NCBI GenBank assembly: GCA_046349435.1
Contig: JAXMCI010000016.1
Span: 106,950 to 170,949 of the forward strand
DNA from: JAXMCI01 sp046349435
GTDB lineage: Bacteria; Pseudomonadota; Alphaproteobacteria; Dongiales; Dongiaceae
Direction of reading: 5' to 3'
DNA: 64,000 nucleotides
This document shows positions 23,637 through 33,489 of the stretch, piece after piece. The notes under the pieces are model-generated. The model saw only the letters and a program-made list of their open reading frames with translations. It had not been told where the DNA came from and searched no databases. The position numbers and the translations under genes were made by a program. Every line of letters starts with the position of its first letter. Position 1 is the stretch's first letter.

Positions 23637-24869
23637 CTACGACGCGACCCGGCGCGGGCTGAGGGAGGCGGTGGCGGCGAGCGCGGCGACCGCGACGGCG
23701 AGCGGCACGAAGGAGACCCAGAGCACCGTGTCCCAGCCGTAGCTCGTCAGCAGGCCGCCCGACAGGAAGGAGCCGAGCGCCACGGTGCCGAACACCAGCA
23801 GGTCGTTGATCGACTGGACCTGCGTGCGCTCCTCCGGGCGGTGGCACTCCAGGACCAGGGTCGAGGCGCCGAGGAAGGCGAAGTTCCAGCCGAGGCCGAG
23901 CAGGATCAGGGCCGACCAGAAATGCCCCACCTCGACGCCGGACAGGCCGACCGCGCCGGAGGCGCCGGTGAGCGCGAAGCCGAGGGCCATGATGCGCGGC
24001 GCGCCGAAGCGGCCGATCAGCCGGCCGGTGAAGAAGCTCGGCGCGTACATCGCGATGACGTGCCATTGCAGGCCGAAATCCGACGCCGCCTGCGACAGGC
24101 CGCAGAGATGCATGGCGAGGGGCGCCGCCGTCATCACGAAGTTCATCAGCGTGTAGGAGGCGACCCCGCAGACGACGGCGACGATGAAGCGGGGCTGGCG
24201 CAGCACCGTTCCGAGCCGGCGTCCGACGACGACGCCCTGCGTCGCCGCCGGCCTCGGCAGGTGCACGCCGAGCAGGACCAGCGCGGCCAGGACCGCGACG
24301 CCGGCCTGCGCCAGGTAGGTCGCGGCGAACAGGTAGGTCGGCCACAGATCCATGGTGAAGGTGACGAGCTGCGGCCCGATGATGCCGGCGAACACCCCGC
24401 CCGCCATGACGAAGGACAGCGCGCGGGCCCGCCGCTCCGGCGGAACGCATTCGGCGGCGGCGAAGCGGAAGGAGAGGACCACGGCGGCGTAGGCGCCGCC
24501 GAAGAAGGTCGCGACGCAGAACAGCCAGAACGATCCGAGGAAGACGGCGAGCGCGGCGAGCAGGCCGGTCATGACGCCGCAGCCGGTCCCGGCCAGGAAG
24601 GCGGCGCGGCGTCCGTGGCGGCGCGCGATCAGCCCCGCCGGCAGGGTCGAGGCCGTCATGCCGACGACGAAGATGGAGATCGGCAGGGTGGCGAGCACCT
24701 TGCTCGGCGCCAGCATGTTGCCGAGGATGGCGCCCGTCGCATAGACGACCGTCGCATTCGCGCCGGCGAGCGCCTGCGCGACCGCCAGGCGGGCGACGTT
24801 GCCGAAGCGGTGTCCGGAGGCCGCGGCGGACGCGAGGTCGGCCGGTACGCTGGCAGTGGCACGGGGCAT
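23637..24869 (-). CDS. MFS transporter
   Basis: A 410-residue major facilitator protein with about twelve hydrophobic segments. The motif-A-like loop is LIARRHGRRAAFLAG between segments 2 and 3, with a related GRLIGRFGAPRIMALG in the second half. The long cytoplasmic loop near residue 200-220 has charged VGRRLGTVLRQPRF. ATG at 24869 (PRATASVPADL) is favoured, with GAGGAA upstream. Substrate is not readable; the N-terminus lacks a recognised drug-efflux signature. Convergent with gntR. Confidence 0.88.
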   Translation of the reverse strand: MPRATASVPADLASAAASGHRFGNVARLAVAQALAGANATVVYATGAILGNMLAPSKVLATLPISIFVVGMTASTLPAGLIARRHGRRAAFLAGTGCGVMTGLLAALAVFLGSFWLFCVATFFGGAYAAVVLSFRFAAAECVPPERRARALSFVMAGGVFAGIIGPQLVTFTMDLWPTYLFAATYLAQAGVAVLAALVLLGVHLPRPAATQGVVVGRRLGTVLRQPRFIVAVVCGVASYTLMNFVMTAAPLAMHLCGLSQAASDFGLQWHVIAMYAPSFFTGRLIGRFGAPRIMALGFALTGASGAVGLSGVEVGHFWSALILLGLGWNFAFLGASTLVLECHRPEERTQVQSINDLLVFGTVALGSFLSGGLLTSYGWDTVLWVSFVPLAVAVAALAATASLSPRRVAS

Positions 24870-24925
24870 GGGGTTCCTCGGGATGGCGGACGGCGCTGCG
24901 CCGCCCGTGCGGAGCCGACCGCGGG

Positions 24926-25768
24926 CTAGGAGGTCGGCACGCTGCACTGATCGTCGAAGGGCTTCTCCGGAGCGGCCGGCGACGGCACTCCGGGAACGCC
25001 TTCGGCCAGGCGCTGCTGGAGCATGGCGCGCCAGCTCGGCAGGTCCTGGGCATTGAGGTAGTCGAGGCCGGTGTGGCTGAGCTGCCCCGGGCCGTCGGCC
25101 ATGCCGAGCGCCTGCTGCCACTGGGCGCGGGCCGCGGCGGTCAGGCCCATCCGCCAGTAGGCGTCGCCGAGATGAATGTGGATCTCCGGCGTGCCCGGAT
25201 CGAGGACGCTGGCCCGGCAGAGCTTGGGCACCGCCTCGTCGTAGCGGCCGAGCTGGTAGAGGATCCAGCCGAGCGTGTCGAGCGACGGCCCGTCCTCGCT
25301 GCGCACCGCCACGACCTTGCGGGCGAGATCCAGCGCCTGCTCGAGGTTGCGCCCGGCGACCGACCAGCTGTAGGCGAGGTTGTTCATCGCCAGCAGGTTG
25401 CCCGACCGGGCGCCCTCGCTGTACCAGCGCTCGGCCGTGTCGTGGTCGATGGCCACCCCGATGCCGAAATCGTAGGCATAGCCGAGGTCGGTCTGCGCCC
25501 GGGAGTCGCCGAGCCTGGCGGCGCGCTCGAAATAGGGGATGGCACCGGCCGGATCGCGGGCCATGCCGATGCCGCTGCGCCGCATCCAGCCGAGCGCGTA
25601 GATCGCTTCCGCATTGTCGGACTTGGCAAGGCTCTCGAAGATCGTCTCGGCGGCGGCGTAGTCGTGCCGGTCGATCGCCTGCCAGCCCTCGTCGAGGGTG
25701 CCCTCGGCCCGCGCCGGCGCGGCCGCCAGCAGGAGCACCATCAGCAGCAGGGCGGCGAGACGCATCAT
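24926..25768 (-). CDS. Secreted Sel1/TPR-repeat protein
   Basis: A 280-residue protein with a signal peptide (MMRLAALLLMVLLLAAAPARA, then EGTLDEGWQAI). Residues about 40-150 hold Sel1-like repeats (AIYALGWMRRSGIG, AQTDLGYAYDFGIG, AMNNLAYSWSVAG). These are followed by TPR-like helices (TLGWILYQLGRYDEA, IHLGDAYWRMG). Such solenoids mediate protein contacts in the periplasm. ATG at 25768 was chosen as it starts exactly at the signal peptide. 56 bp upstream of the MFS gene, possibly co-transcribed. No specific role can be assigned. Confidence 0.82.
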   Translation of the reverse strand: MMRLAALLLMVLLLAAAPARAEGTLDEGWQAIDRHDYAAAETIFESLAKSDNAEAIYALGWMRRSGIGMARDPAGAIPYFERAARLGDSRAQTDLGYAYDFGIGVAIDHDTAERWYSEGARSGNLLAMNNLAYSWSVAGRNLEQALDLARKVVAVRSEDGPSLDTLGWILYQLGRYDEAVPKLCRASVLDPGTPEIHIHLGDAYWRMGLTAAARAQWQQALGMADGPGQLSHTGLDYLNAQDLPSWRAMLQQRLAEGVPGVPSPAAPEKPFDDQCSVPTS

Positions 25769-25952
25769 GCGCGTTGGTTCCTCCAGGCACGCTCCCGGCG
25801 CGCCCACGCCCCACGCTAGCGCAACCCGCCCGGCAGCGTCGAGCGGGTGTCCAGCCCGGACGAGCCGGCCAGCGCGGCGATTGGCGACTTGCCGCGCGGC
25901 GATCCGCCTCCATTATGGTGGGCATGAGCTTCGCCGCCCCCGCCCCCGCCGC

Positions 25953-27113
25953 ATGGCCGACGCCGACCCGCTGACCCTCCGGCTGGAGGGCGACATCTCG
26001 ACCATCCCGGCGGCCGCCTGGGACGCCTGCGCGGGCAGCGCCAATCCGTTCGTCAGCCACGCCTTCCTCGGCGCGCTGGAAGCCTCCGGCTCGGTCGGCG
26101 GGCGCAGCGGCTGGCGGCCCTGCCATGCCGTGCTCGAGGACCGCGCCGGCCGGCTCCGCGCCGCGGTGCCGCTCTATCTCAAGCGCCACTCCTACGGCGA
26201 GTACGTCTTCGACCATGGCTGGGCCTCGGCCTTTGAGCGGGCCGGCGGCCGCTACTACCCGAAGCTGCAGGGCGCGGTGCCCTTCACGCCGGTGCCGGGG
26301 CCGCGGCTGCTGGTGGCCCCCGGCCCCGAGCGCGAGGCGATCCGCCGCGCGCTGGTCCGCGGCCTCGTCGAGCTGGCGGAGGGCCAGCCGGTTTCCTCGC
26401 TGCACGTCACCTTCCCCGACGCCGAGGACGCCGCGGCGCTCGAGGAGGGCGGCATGATGCTGCGCACCGGGCTGCAATATCACTGGACCAACCAGGGCTA
26501 TGGCAGCTTCGAGGACTTCCTCGCCGCGCTCAGCTCGCGCAAGCGCAAGGCCGTGCGCAAGGAGCGCCGCCAGGTGGCCGAGTCCGGGGTCGCGCTCAGC
26601 GTGCTGACCGGCGCGGCGATCGAGCCGCGCCACTGGGACGCCTTCTTCGACTTCTACATCAGCACCAGCGACCGCAAATGGGGCTCGCCCTACCTGACGC
26701 GCGAATTCTTCGACGAGCTCGGCGCGCGCATGCCCGACCGCGTCGCGCTGGTGGTGGCCGAGCGCAACGGCCGGCTGGTCGCCGGCGCCCTCAACCTGAT
26801 CGGCGCCGACGCGCTCTACGGCCGCAACTGGGGCTGCGCCGGCGACTTCCGGTTCCTGCATTTCGAGGCCTGCTACTACCAGGCGATCGAGTTCGCCATC
26901 GCCCGCGGCCTCGCCCGCGTCGAGGCCGGCGCCCAGGGCGAGCACAAGATCCAGCGCGGCTACCTGCCGGTCACCACCTACAGCGCCCACTGGATCCGCG
27001 ACCCCGGCTTCGCCGCCGCCGTCGGGGACTTCCTCACCCGCGAGCGCGCCGCCATCGAGCAGGAGCGCGTCGCGCTGCTGGAGATGAGCCCGTTCCGCCA
27101 GGAGAACGGGTAG
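25953..27113 (+). CDS. GNAT-fold acyltransferase-like protein (COG3146, FemAB-like)
   Basis: A 386-residue protein of the COG3146 family, predicted peptidoglycan-related N-acyltransferases. It shows NPFVSHAFLGALEASGSVG near the N-terminus, RAAVPLYLKRHSYGEYVFDHGWA, FLAALSSRKRKAVRKERRQV, and the acyl-CoA region LVVAERNGRLVAGALNLIG with LYGRNWGC. Near the end GAQGEHKIQRGYLPVTTYSAHW is the family hallmark. Family members are widespread in proteobacteria but not characterised to my knowledge. ATG at 25953 is selected because homology begins at LTLRLEGDI. It diverges from the Sel1 gene with a 184-bp gap in which I see no clear element. Confidence 0.85.
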   Translation: MADADPLTLRLEGDISTIPAAAWDACAGSANPFVSHAFLGALEASGSVGGRSGWRPCHAVLEDRAGRLRAAVPLYLKRHSYGEYVFDHGWASAFERAGGRYYPKLQGAVPFTPVPGPRLLVAPGPEREAIRRALVRGLVELAEGQPVSSLHVTFPDAEDAAALEEGGMMLRTGLQYHWTNQGYGSFEDFLAALSSRKRKAVRKERRQVAESGVALSVLTGAAIEPRHWDAFFDFYISTSDRKWGSPYLTREFFDELGARMPDRVALVVAERNGRLVAGALNLIGADALYGRNWGCAGDFRFLHFEACYYQAIEFAIARGLARVEAGAQGEHKIQRGYLPVTTYSAHWIRDPGFAAAVGDFLTRERAAIEQERVALLEMSPFRQENG

Positions 27114-27208
27114 CCGCTTCGGCCTGGCGTCAGACGACCCGTCCCGGGTCACATCCCGGCGGAAGCCGGCGGGTCCGTGTGCTAGTTTCCGCAAGGGGAG
27201 ACGGCACC

Positions 27209-28990
27209 ATGAGCGAGACTCGAAAGATCGCGGCAATCCTGGTCTCGGACGTGGTCGGCTACAGCCGCCTCACCGGCGCGGACGAGGATCGCACCCTGGC
27301 GCGGCTGCGGGCGCTGCGCAGCGACCTGATCGATCCCACCATCGCCGTGCACAAGGGGCGCGTGGTGAAGCGGACCGGCGACGGAGCCCTGGTCGAGTTC
27401 CGCAGCGTCGTCGACGCGGTTCGCTGCGCCATCGAGGTCCAGAACGGCATGGTCGAGCGCAACGCCGGGCTGCCGCCCGAGCGCCGCATCGAGTTTCGCA
27501 TCGGCGTCCACCTGGGCGATGTCGTGGAGGAGAGCGACGGCGACCTGATGGGCGATGGCGTCAATATTGCTGCCCGCCTGGAGGGTATCGCCAAGCCCGG
27601 CGCGATCTGTCTCTCCGAGGACGCCTATCGCCAGGTGAAGTCGAGGCTCGATCTCGCGGTGACCGATCTCGGCAACACCGAGCTCAAGAACATCGCCGAC
27701 CCGATCCGCGTCTATTCGCTGCAGGTCGGCGTCCCTGCCCAGGCCAGGCCCGCGGCTTCGGCGGAGCCCGCCGCGCCGCAGAAGCCCTCGACACAGCTTA
27801 CGCTGCCCGACAAGCCGTCGATTGCCGTCCTGGCGTTCCAGAACATGAGCGGCGATCCGGAGCAGGAGTATTTCGCGGACGGGATGGTCGAGGACATCAT
27901 CACCGGGCTGTCGCGGATCAAATGGCTGTTCGTGATCGCCCGAAATTCGAGCTTTGTCTACAAGGGCAGGCCTGTGGACGTGCGGCAGGTCGGACGCGAG
28001 CTCGGCGTGCGCTACGTCCTGGAGGGGGGCGTGCGCAAGGCCGGAAGCCGCCTGCGCATCACCGCGCAGCTGCTCGAGGCCGAGACCGGGGCGCATCTGT
28101 GGGCCGACCGTTACGACGGCGCGCTGGAGGACGTCTTCGATCTTCAGGATCGGATCACGGACAGCGTAGTCGGCATTGTCGAGCCGAGCCTGCGGCGGAC
28201 CGAGATCGAACGCTCGCGGCGAAAGCGTCCCGAAAACCTCGATGCCTACGACCTCTACCTGCGGGCCGTGCCCCACATGGCGACCGTGATGCCCGCCGAC
28301 GCCAGGATCGCGGCGGGACTTCTGGAGGACGCGCTCAGGCTCGACCCGCACTACGCTGCCGCCCATGCGCTGCTTGCCTGGTGCCATGAGATCTGCTTCG
28401 CCCGGGCCGGGCTTGGCGAGGCCGACAGGACCGCAGGGATCGCCCATGCGCGCGCCGTGATCGCCAGCGGCGCCGACGACGCGACGGCGCTCGCCATCGC
28501 CGCCTTTGCGCTCACCATGCTGAGCAAGGACCGCGCCACGGCATTGAGCGCCGTCGACCGCGCCCTGTCGCTCAACCCGTCCTGCGCCATAGCCCTCTAC
28601 TTCGGCTCCTATATCCACGCCGTCAGCGGCAAGCCTGCCACGGCAGGCGCCCTCGCCCATCGCGCGCTGCGGCTCAGCCCCTTCGACCCCTTCGCCTTCA
28701 TGGCCCACAGCGCGCTCGGCGCGGCGGCCCTCCAGGAGGCGCAGTACGACGCGGCGGCCTCGCACTTTGCCGATGCGGTGCAAGCGAGTCCCCGCTTCAG
28801 CACGCTCTATTTCTTCCAGGCGGCGTCGCTGGCGCTGGCCGGACGCCAGGAGGAGGCCGGGGCGATCGTGCAACGGCTGCTGGAGCTGGAGCCGGGATTT
28901 CGGGTCCGCGTGGTCTTCGAGGTCGGCATGGTGCCGGCAGTCGCGGACCGGTTCGCGGAGGGCGCACGCCTGCTGGGCTTGCCGGAATAG
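27209..28990 (+). CDS. Class III adenylate/guanylate cyclase with TolB-like and TPR regions
   Basis: A 593-residue protein. Residues 5-170 form a class III cyclase catalytic domain: metal-binding D14 in LVSDVVGYSRL, K54 and D58 in VVKRTGDGALVEF, and N119/R123 in GDGVNIAARLEG, so all key residues appear present. A Pro/Ala linker (175-200) precedes a TolB-like domain (PSIAVLAFQNMSGDPEQEYFADG to about 360). Helical TPR-type repeats then run to the C-terminus (AAAHALLAWCHE, HFADAVQASPRF). This architecture is common and multi-copy in Rhizobiales and Rhodospirillales. It probably makes cAMP in response to an unknown signal. No signal peptide is seen, so it is cytoplasmic. ATG at 27209 with AAGGGGAG upstream. 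Confidence 0.93.
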   Translation: MSETRKIAAILVSDVVGYSRLTGADEDRTLARLRALRSDLIDPTIAVHKGRVVKRTGDGALVEFRSVVDAVRCAIEVQNGMVERNAGLPPERRIEFRIGVHLGDVVEESDGDLMGDGVNIAARLEGIAKPGAICLSEDAYRQVKSRLDLAVTDLGNTELKNIADPIRVYSLQVGVPAQARPAASAEPAAPQKPSTQLTLPDKPSIAVLAFQNMSGDPEQEYFADGMVEDIITGLSRIKWLFVIARNSSFVYKGRPVDVRQVGRELGVRYVLEGGVRKAGSRLRITAQLLEAETGAHLWADRYDGALEDVFDLQDRITDSVVGIVEPSLRRTEIERSRRKRPENLDAYDLYLRAVPHMATVMPADARIAAGLLEDALRLDPHYAAAHALLAWCHEICFARAGLGEADRTAGIAHARAVIASGADDATALAIAAFALTMLSKDRATALSAVDRALSLNPSCAIALYFGSYIHAVSGKPATAGALAHRALRLSPFDPFAFMAHSALGAAALQEAQYDAAASHFADAVQASPRFSTLYFFQAASLALAGRQEEAGAIVQRLLELEPGFRVRVVFEVGMVPAVADRFAEGARLLGLPE

Positions 28991-29072
28991 CGGCCTCAAC
29001 CTCGGCTCGAGCCGAGCCGCCACCTGTGAGACGCTTCGCGCCGCAGCGGGCGAGCGACGCCGCCCGACGCGC

Positions 29073-32000
29073 TCACGCCGCGCGGTGGCTCCGCCGGCTC
29101 GCCGGCACCACCTCGGCCGGCGCGGCGCGGCGGCGGGTCAGGCGGTCGAGATAGAGGTAGATCACCGGCGTGATGTAGAGGGTCAGCGCCTGCGAGACGA
29201 TCAGGCCGCCGACAACGGCGAGGCCGAGCGGCTGGCGCAGCTCGGCGCTGGCGCCGGCGCCGACGGCGATCGGCAGGGTACCGAGCAGCGCCGCCATGGT
29301 GGTCATCATGATCGGGCGGAAGCGCAGCAGGCAGGCCTGGGTGATCGCCTGCTCGGCCGGCAGGCCCTGCTCGCGCTGCGCGCTCAGCGCGAAGTCGATC
29401 ATCATGATGGCGTTCTTCTTGACGATGCCGATCAGCATCAGCACGCCGATCATCGCCACGACGCTGAGCTCCATGCCGAAGAGCTGCAGCGTGATGAGGG
29501 CGCCGAGCGCCGCCGAGGGCAGGCCCGAGAGGATGGTCAGCGGGTGGATCAGGCTCTCGTAGAGCACGCCCAGCACCGTGTAGATCACCAGCACCGCCGC
29601 CAGCAGCATCAGCAGCTGGTTGGAGCCGGCGTCCTGGAACACCTTGGCGGTGCCGCCGAAGCTGCTCGACACGGTGGCCGGCAGGTTCTCCCGGGCCTCC
29701 AGCGCGTGGATCGCGTCGACCGCCTCGCCCAGGGAATGGCCGGGCGCGACGTTGAAGGCGATGGTGATCGCCGGCAGCTGCGAGACGTGGTTGACCGAGA
29801 GCGGCCCGGCCGACTGCTCGATGCTGGCGAAGGCCTCGACCGGCACCAGCCGGCCGCCCGCGCCGGTGACGTGCAGCCGCTTCAGGTCCTCGATCGAGCC
29901 CTGCAGCGACGGATCGATCTCGAGGATCACCTGGTAGTCGTTGGTCGGCGTGTAGATGGTCGAGACCTGGCGCGAGCCGAAGGCGCTGTAGAGGGTCGAG
30001 CGGATCCGGTCGATCGGCACGCCGAGCTCCGCGGCGCGGGCGCGGTCGATGTTCAGCCGGGCCTGCGGCGCGCTGAGCTGCAGGTCGCTGGTCACGTCCT
30101 GGAACAGCGGCATCGCGCTCATCGCCGCCATCATCTGGTCGGAGGCCGCGTAGAGGTCCTCGGCGTCGATGCCCTGCAGCGTGTACTGGTAGAGCGCCTT
30201 GCTCGGCCGGCCGCCCACCCGCAGGTTCTGCACCGGCTGCATGAAGACGTTGATGCCGGGCAGCTGCGACAGCGCGCGGCGCAGCCGCTGGATGACCTCG
30301 GCGGCCGGCGGGCGCTGCTCGCGCGGCACCAGGTTGAGGAACATCCGGCCGGCATTGACGGTGTTGCCGCCGCTGCCCACCGACGAGGTGACGGTGGCGA
30401 CCGCCGGGTCGGCCCGGATGATCGCGGCCGCCTTCTGCTGCAGCTCGACCATGGCGGGGAAGGAGATGTCCTGCCCGGCCTCCGTGTTCACCGCGATCTG
30501 GCCGATATCCTCGATCGGGAAGAATCCCTTGGGAATGGTGATGAAGAGCCAGACCGAAGCCGCCACTGTGCCGAGCATCGCCAGCAGGGTCAGGCGGCGA
30601 TGGCGCATCACCCAGGCGAGGGAGCCCCGATAGCCCGCCAGCATCGCCTCGAACACCGCCTCGCAGGCGCGCGCGAAGCGGCCGGCCGAGGCGCCGTGGC
30701 GCGGCGCGCCGAGGCGGCTCGCCATCATCGGGGTGAGGGTCAGCGACATGACGGCCGAGATGACGATCGCCATGGTCACCACCATGGCGAACTCGAAGAA
30801 GACCCGGCCGACCACGCCGCCCATGGCGAAGAGCGGGATGAAGACGGCGACCAGCGAGGCGGTGATCGAGACGATGGTGAAGCCGACCTCGCGCGCGCCC
30901 TTGAGGGCGGCGGCGAACGGCGTCATGCCCTGCTCGACATGGCGGTGGATGTTCTCGAGCATGACGATGGCGTCGTCGACCACCAGCCCGACGCAGAGCG
31001 TCAGGCCGAGCAGCGAGATGTTGTCGAGCGAGAAGCCCAGCCACCACATGCCGGCGCAGGTGACGATCAGCGAGATCGGGATGGCGAGCGCCGGGATCAC
31101 CGTCACCGACAGCCGGCGCAGGAACAGGAAGATCACCAGCACGACCAGCACGACGGTCAGCGCCAGGGTGAGCTGCACGTCGGCGACGGCGTGGCGGATC
31201 GACAGCGCGCGGTCGTTCAGCACCGCCACCGAGACGCTGGGCGGCAGGTCGGCGGCCAGCGTCGGCAGCAGCGCGCGCACCCGGTCGACCACCTGCACGG
31301 TGTTGGCGTCGGGCTGGCGCTGCACGGCGAGCACGATCGAGCGCGCGCCGTCGTGCCAGCTCGCGGTGCGGACGTTCTCGACGCTGTCGACCACCTTGGC
31401 CACGTCGCGCAGCCGCACCGGCGCGTTGCCGCGGTCGACGATGACGATGTCGCGGAAGGCGGCGGCGTCGCGCAGCTGGTCGTTGGCGAGCAGCGTGATC
31501 TGCCGCTGCGGGCCGGACAGCGTGCCGACCGGCGAGTTGGCGTTGGCCGAGACCAGCGCGCCCTCGACCTGGTCGAAGCCGATGCCCTTGGCCGCCAGCG
31601 CCTGCGGGTCGACCTGGATGCGCACGGCGAACTTCTGCGCGCCCCAGATCTGCACCTGGGCGACGCCGCCGATGCGCGACAGCCGCGGCGCGATCACCGT
31701 CTCGGCAAACTCGTCGAGCTGCGAGAGCTGGATCGTCGGCGAGCTCAGCGCCAGCAGCAGTACCGGCGCGTCGGCCGGGTTGACCTTGCGGAAGCTGGGC
31801 GGGGTGGTCATCTCGGCCGGCAGCCGCCGGGCGGCCCGGGCCAGCGCCGCCTGGACGTCCTGCGCCGCCGCGTCGATGTCGCGGTCGAGCGCGAACTCGA
31901 GCGTGATGTCGGTCGAGCCCAGCACGCTGGTCGAGGAGATCGTCTCGATGCCGGCGATGGTGGTGAACTCGCGCTCGAGCGGCGCGGCCACCGAGGAGGC

Positions 32001-32177
32001 CATGATCTCCGGCGAGGCGCCGGGCAGGCCGGCCGACACGACGATGACGGGGAACTCGACCCGCGGCAGGGCGGCGACCGGCAGCTTGAAGTAGCCCATC
32101 AGCCCGACCAGCACGAGCGCCACGCTGAGCAGGCCGGTCATCACCGGTCGGCGGATGCAGAGCTCCGAGATGCTCAT
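29073..32177 (-). CDS. RND efflux transporter, inner-membrane pump subunit
   Basis: A 1,034-residue HAE1-type RND pump of normal family length. The N-terminus (ISELCIRRPVMTGLLSVALV) and PVAALPRVEFPVIVVSAGLPGASPE are typical of MdtB/MuxB-like pumps. The proton-relay Asp pair is present in TLCVGLVVDDAIVMLENIHRH (about 410). The C-terminal half repeats the fold, with LMLIGIVKKNAIMMIDFA. It exports hydrophobic compounds across the envelope with the adaptor encoded upstream (ATGA overlap). No outer-membrane channel gene is in the window, so a separate TolC-like protein must serve it. Confidence 0.96.
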   Translation of the reverse strand: MSISELCIRRPVMTGLLSVALVLVGLMGYFKLPVAALPRVEFPVIVVSAGLPGASPEIMASSVAAPLEREFTTIAGIETISSTSVLGSTDITLEFALDRDIDAAAQDVQAALARAARRLPAEMTTPPSFRKVNPADAPVLLLALSSPTIQLSQLDEFAETVIAPRLSRIGGVAQVQIWGAQKFAVRIQVDPQALAAKGIGFDQVEGALVSANANSPVGTLSGPQRQITLLANDQLRDAAAFRDIVIVDRGNAPVRLRDVAKVVDSVENVRTASWHDGARSIVLAVQRQPDANTVQVVDRVRALLPTLAADLPPSVSVAVLNDRALSIRHAVADVQLTLALTVVLVVLVIFLFLRRLSVTVIPALAIPISLIVTCAGMWWLGFSLDNISLLGLTLCVGLVVDDAIVMLENIHRHVEQGMTPFAAALKGAREVGFTIVSITASLVAVFIPLFAMGGVVGRVFFEFAMVVTMAIVISAVMSLTLTPMMASRLGAPRHGASAGRFARACEAVFEAMLAGYRGSLAWVMRHRRLTLLAMLGTVAASVWLFITIPKGFFPIEDIGQIAVNTEAGQDISFPAMVELQQKAAAIIRADPAVATVTSSVGSGGNTVNAGRMFLNLVPREQRPPAAEVIQRLRRALSQLPGINVFMQPVQNLRVGGRPSKALYQYTLQGIDAEDLYAASDQMMAAMSAMPLFQDVTSDLQLSAPQARLNIDRARAAELGVPIDRIRSTLYSAFGSRQVSTIYTPTNDYQVILEIDPSLQGSIEDLKRLHVTGAGGRLVPVEAFASIEQSAGPLSVNHVSQLPAITIAFNVAPGHSLGEAVDAIHALEARENLPATVSSSFGGTAKVFQDAGSNQLLMLLAAVLVIYTVLGVLYESLIHPLTILSGLPSAALGALITLQLFGMELSVVAMIGVLMLIGIVKKNAIMMIDFALSAQREQGLPAEQAITQACLLRFRPIMMTTMAALLGTLPIAVGAGASAELRQPLGLAVVGGLIVSQALTLYITPVIYLYLDRLTRRRAAPAEVVPASRRSHRAA

Positions 32178-33352
32178 GAGGGCGTGTCGTCCTCGGAGAC
32201 CGCGGCCGGCGCCGGGGCGGCCTTCGGCGTGCGGTCGACGACGCGGGCGCCCGGCGACAGCCGCAGCTGGCCCTCGACCACCACCCTGTCGCCCGGCTGC
32301 AGCCCGGCGGCGATCACCGCCTCCGCCCCGGCCTCGCGCGCCACCCGCACCGTGCGCTGCTCGACCGTGGCGTCGGGCTTGACGACGAAGACGTGGCGGC
32401 CGTCCTGGCCGGACTCGACCGCCGCCAGCGGCACCACCAGCGCGTCGTTCTCGACCGTGAGCGTGACGGCGACGTCGACGAAGGCCCCCGGCCAGAGCAC
32501 GCCGTCGGCGTTGTCGAACAGCGCCTTGACCGCGATCGTGCCGCTGGCGGCGTCGATCGCGTTGTCGATGAAGCTGAGCCGGCCGCGGATCCCGGCCTCG
32601 TTGCCGTGCGGAATCTTGACCTTGACCGAGAGCGGCGCCAGCGCCTGGTAGCGCTTGAGGGCCGGCAGGTAGCGCTCCGGCAGGGCGAAGGCGACGGTGA
32701 TCGGCCGCAGCTGGGTGATGGTGACGAGCGGCGACGAGTCGTCGGGTTTCACCAGGTTGCCAAGCTTGACCGCGACGGCGCCGGTGCGGCCGGCGATCGG
32801 CGCGCGCACCAGCGCGTATTCGAGATCGAGCTTGGCCCGGTCGACCGCCGCCTGGTCGCCCATCAGCGTCGCCTCGAGCACCGCCGTGCTGGCGACGCTC
32901 TGCTCCTGCTTCTGCGACGAGGCGTAGCCCGACTTGGCGAGCTCGGAATAGCGCTTGAGGTCGGCCCGCGCGCTGGCCATCTGGGCCTGGTCGCGGGCGA
33001 GCACGGCCTCGGCCTGCTTCAGAGCGATCTCGGCCTGCCGGCTGTCGAGCGTGAAGAGCAGGTCGCCGGCCTGGACCTCCCGCCCCTCCTCGAAATGCAC
33101 CTCGAGGATCTCGCCCTCGACGCGCGGCCGCACCGCGACGGCGTTGATCGGCTGCACCCTGCCGATCGCCGACAGCACCAGCGGCACCGGCTTGACGGCG
33201 GCGGTGGCGAGCACCACGGGAACCGCCGGCGGCGGCCCGGAGCGCGCCGGCGGCGCGGCCGCCGGCAGCAGCCGGTGGCCGTAATGCTGCCAGCCCAGGA
33301 CCCCGCCCACGACCAGCAGGCCGGCAAGCCCGATCAGCAGGCCCTTCCTCAT
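32174..33352 (-). CDS. RND efflux periplasmic adaptor (MFP)
   Basis: A 392-residue membrane fusion protein. It starts with a membrane anchor (GLLIGLAGLLVVGGVLGW), then a biotinyl-lipoyl half-motif AVRPRVEGEILEVHFEEGREVQAGDLLFTLD. A helical hairpin region (about 105-165) follows, then the second lipoyl half VRAPIAGRTGAVAVKLGNLV and the beta-barrel and membrane-proximal domains. It bridges the pump to an outer-membrane channel. Its stop overlaps the pump start as ATGA. ATG at 33352. Pump and adaptor form a two-gene unit. Confidence 0.95.
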   Translation of the reverse strand: MRKGLLIGLAGLLVVGGVLGWQHYGHRLLPAAAPPARSGPPPAVPVVLATAAVKPVPLVLSAIGRVQPINAVAVRPRVEGEILEVHFEEGREVQAGDLLFTLDSRQAEIALKQAEAVLARDQAQMASARADLKRYSELAKSGYASSQKQEQSVASTAVLEATLMGDQAAVDRAKLDLEYALVRAPIAGRTGAVAVKLGNLVKPDDSSPLVTITQLRPITVAFALPERYLPALKRYQALAPLSVKVKIPHGNEAGIRGRLSFIDNAIDAASGTIAVKALFDNADGVLWPGAFVDVAVTLTVENDALVVPLAAVESGQDGRHVFVVKPDATVEQRTVRVAREAGAEAVIAAGLQPGDRVVVEGQLRLSPGARVVDRTPKAAPAPAAVSEDDTPS

Positions 33353-33489
33353 GGCCCCGTCCTCAGCGAGACGGAGCCGCGTGGGGTGGTCGGGCCAGGC
33401 GGCTCACGCATGGTCATGAGGACTGAAACGCACCAGCTTCCCCTTCCCTGCGCGGCCGCCTCGGCCCGGGCTGCCGGGCGGCGGCGGGG

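Noticed and set aside
23637..27236. 1,199-codon open frame as a single giant protein
   Set aside because: Only the C-terminal 410 codons encode a recognisable protein (MFS transporter from 24869). The rest overlaps the better supported Sel1 and GNAT-like genes.
28767..32651. Very long open frame (over 1,200 codons) on the plus strand opposite the RND pump gene
   Set aside because: It is antisense to a well-supported RND pump, is rich in Arg, Gly, Asp and His as expected from GC-rich complement reading, and shows no domain. Long antisense frames are common at this GC content.
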